Shown: positions 5,660 to 6,762 of the stretch, in pieces
Layout: each line of letters opens with the position of its first letter
Position numbering within the stretch: the stretch's first letter is position 1
Assembly: GCA_017629325.1 (NCBI GenBank)
Contig: JAGBXL010000113.1
Location: 1-6,762, forward strand
DNA length: 6,762 bases
Direction of reading: 5' to 3'
Source: Clostridia bacterium
Lineage (GTDB): Bacteria > Bacillota > Clostridia > UMGS1810
Made by a program: the position numbers and the translations under genes
The notes under the pieces: generated by a model
What the model was told of the DNA's origin: nothing
Databases searched by the model: none
What the model saw: the letters and a program-made list of their open reading frames with translations, nothing else

Positions 5660-5687
5660 AAGATAGTGATATTATATACCCTATCTT
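5660..5687. promoter_or_regulatory. Dyad around the -10 box of the SLH promoter
   Basis: AAGATAG (5660-5666) and CTATCTT (5681-5687) are inverted 7-mers 14 bases apart that enclose the -10 box at 5671-5676. The placement would suit a repressor site. The arms share the AAGATA core with the dyad at 4258-4288 but in the opposite arrangement. In such AT-rich DNA this may be coincidence. Confidence 0.3.
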
Positions 5688-5699
5688 TATAAATTTCAA
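5671..5699 (-). promoter_or_regulatory. Promoter of the SLH protein gene
   Basis: On the minus strand TTGAAA (5699-5694), a 17-base spacer and TATAAT (5676-5671) form a strong vegetative promoter. The expected start is near 5664, with a leader of about 27 bases that includes the GAGAGG ribosome binding site. The promoter lies just past the terminator of the upstream membrane-protein gene, so the SLH gene is a separate transcription unit. Confidence 0.78.
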
Positions 5700-5700
5700 T

Positions 5701-5736
5701 AAAAAAGTGCAAAAAACAAAAATTTGTTTTCTGCAC
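5701..5736 (-). terminator. Terminator of the rsmE/membrane-protein transcript
   Basis: On the minus strand a stem beginning GTGCAGAAAAC (5736-5723 with 5720-5707, 13 of 14 paired with one A-C mismatch) is followed by six T residues at 5706-5701. It lies 8 bases past the stop codon of the membrane-protein gene. The plus strand lacks a T-run, so it works in one direction only. Confidence 0.85.
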
Positions 5737-5744
5737 CATTTAAT

Positions 5745-6248
5745 TTATTGTTCTTTAGAAACTTTAATGTTTTTGATTTTATTATATTTAACAGAGTGAA
5801 GAGCTATTGCAAGAATGCAGTAAAGAACATTTGCTGCCCACAGACCATATATAATATGAGTTGTTTTTAAAAGGTTGGCAAGCTTCATAGCAGCACTACT
5901 AATTTTAAGGCCTGATTCTGTTTCTTTATAAAGAAAGGGAAGCCCTGTTACACCCGGATTTAAAAGAAAATAGTAGCCAACTGTCATAACCAAGCCGAAT
6001 ATTGCATATTCCCAAAGCCATTTTTCTTTTTTAACAATTGCATAAGCTCCAACTGCAACGGTTAAAGCTGCATAAACCAGAGTAACAATTGTTAAAAAAG
6101 TTTCTGATTTTAAATAGTGGGTTTTAACTATACTTTGTGCATATAAAAGAACAAAGAAGGATATTATAGCCACCGATGTTGAGGTAAGGGTGATATTTGC
6201 TTCCTGTTCGAGATGTTTTTTCTTGTCTGTTTTTGTTAAGTTGTTCAT
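5745..6248 (-). CDS. Four-helix membrane protein of unknown function
   Basis: This 167-residue protein has a short Lys-rich cytoplasmic N-terminus and four hydrophobic segments, at about residues 20-40, 50-72, 78-97 and 130-151, then a Lys-rich tail. By the positive-inside rule both ends face the cytoplasm. The loop between segments 3 and 4 (about 98-129, with NPGVTGLPF) would lie outside. I cannot assign it to a family and see no catalytic motif. The ATG at 6246-6248 is chosen because GGAG lies 7 bases upstream; an in-frame ATG at 6282-6284 has no ribosome binding site. It starts 52 bases after the rsmE stop on the same strand with no terminator or clear promoter between, so it is probably cotranscribed with rsmE. 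A strong terminator follows its stop. A link to the SLH protein downstream is not implied, since that gene has its own promoter. Confidence 0.85.
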   Translation of the reverse strand: MNNLTKTDKKKHLEQEANITLTSTSVAIISFFVLLYAQSIVKTHYLKSETFLTIVTLVYAALTVAVGAYAIVKKEKWLWEYAIFGLVMTVGYYFLLNPGVTGLPFLYKETESGLKISSAAMKLANLLKTTHIIYGLWAANVLYCILAIALHSVKYNKIKNIKVSKEQ

Positions 6249-6300
6249 GGGTAAACTCCATTCCTGCAAGGGAAAGCCCTGCATAATTTATGTTTAAAAT

Positions 6301-6762
6301 CTACCAGTCGCCAATTTCATACATTATCGCCGAAATACAAGCTAGCGGCGCGGTTTCTGTTCGCATTATTCTTGGACCGAGTGTGAGGATTTGAAAGCCG
6401 CTTTGGCGGGCTAAAGAAATCTCTTCTTCGTCAAAACCGCCCTCAGGCCCAATAAAAACTGCTATGGTTTTTGAATTTTTATTTTCTTTAAGAATATCTT
6501 TTAATTTATTTTTGTTTTCTGCTTCATAGGGCAGAAGCTTTAAATCGTTTTCTTGGGCATGCAAAAGAGCTTCTTTAAAGCTTAAAACCTCTGAAACCTC
6601 GGGCACAACAGCTCTTTGGCACTGTTTTGATGCCTCTTGGGCTATTCTTTGCATACGAACCTTCTTTTTTTCTTTATCTTTAATAACTGCAACCGAGCGT
6701 TTCATTGCAACGGGAACAATTTTAAAAGCACCAAGCTCAACGCATTTTTGAATAACACTTTC
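6301..6762 (-). CDS. rsmE: 16S rRNA (uracil-1498-N3)-methyltransferase, C-terminal part
   Basis: The gene runs off the right edge; the visible part is the C-terminal 153 residues of a protein usually around 240-250 long. RsmE uses S-adenosylmethionine to methylate N3 of U1498 in 16S rRNA and belongs to the SPOUT superfamily, whose C-terminal trefoil knot binds the cofactor. The evidence is ESVIQKCVELGAFKIVPVA at the window edge, FIGPEGGFDEEEI at about visible residues 103-115 (GPEGG at 6436-6450) and LGPRIMRTETAPLACISA at about 128-145, all diagnostic of RsmE. An internal ATG at 6703-6705 is not the start, because the conserved sequence continues upstream to position 6762 in frame. In Firmicutes rsmE commonly follows prmA, which may lie just outside the window. 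It is probably cotranscribed with the membrane protein 52 bases downstream. Confidence 0.95.
   Translation of the reverse strand, partial: ESVIQKCVELGAFKIVPVAMKRSVAVIKDKEKKKVRMQRIAQEASKQCQRAVVPEVSEVLSFKEALLHAQENDLKLLPYEAENKNKLKDILKENKNSKTIAVFIGPEGGFDEEEISLARQSGFQILTLGPRIMRTETAPLACISAIMYEIGDW

Noticed and set aside
5195..5692. 165-residue plus-strand frame rich in Ser-Ser-Ala-Ser
   Set aside because: It is the antisense of the SLH repeat array. A 24-base unit is a multiple of three, so it keeps all frames open on both strands.
6266..6282. Small hairpin in the gap between rsmE and the membrane gene
   Set aside because: It has only six pairs with a bulge and no T-run, so it is not a terminator and does not break the proposed cotranscription.

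Overview
The window looks like a chromosomal segment of a low-GC, Gram-positive, probably gut-type clostridial Firmicute. The evidence is AT-rich intergenic DNA, near-consensus sigma-A-type promoters, strong GGAGG ribosome binding sites, many hairpin/T-run terminators, an SLH-domain surface protein with an acidic Ser/Asp/Ala repeat, and a eukaryote-like (type 2) isoleucyl-tRNA synthetase. No phage, conjugative or CRISPR genes are visible.

Layout, left to right. Positions 1-60 carry the ribosome binding site of a minus-strand gene that starts beyond the left edge. At 66-356 (-) is a small Cys-rich, zinc-ribbon-like protein with a TTG start. The gap 357-651 holds two divergent promoters, one for that protein and one for ileS. 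Both carry the same TGGTTAA...GGGTATTT motif at the start of transcription, forming a mirrored pair. At 652-3765 (+) is a complete ileS of 1037 codons. Directly after its stop codon lies a compact element at 3766-3932 with imperfect terminal inverted repeats and a branched, three-hairpin interior. It sits between the ileS stop and what looks like the native ileS terminator (3934-3971), as expected of an inserted MITE-like element.

Between two bidirectional terminators (3934-3971 and 4692-4723) lies a self-contained divergent pair: a 77-codon XRE-type repressor (-) and a 112-codon protein of unknown function (+). The forward promoter carries a dyad overlapping its -35 and -10 boxes. From 4756 to the right edge all genes are on the minus strand. 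They are a 293-residue secreted SLH protein (signal peptide, eight 8-residue repeats, three SLH motifs) with its own promoter, a 167-residue four-helix membrane protein, and the C-terminal 153 residues of RsmE. The last two are probably cotranscribed and end at a terminator just upstream of the SLH promoter.

The housekeeping genes (ileS, rsmE) are confident. The points most worth a second look are the structured element after ileS, the mirrored motif shared by the two divergent promoters, the insulated XRE/orphan pair, and the effector-less SLH repeat protein. No multi-gene system that is clearly new can be proved from this window alone.
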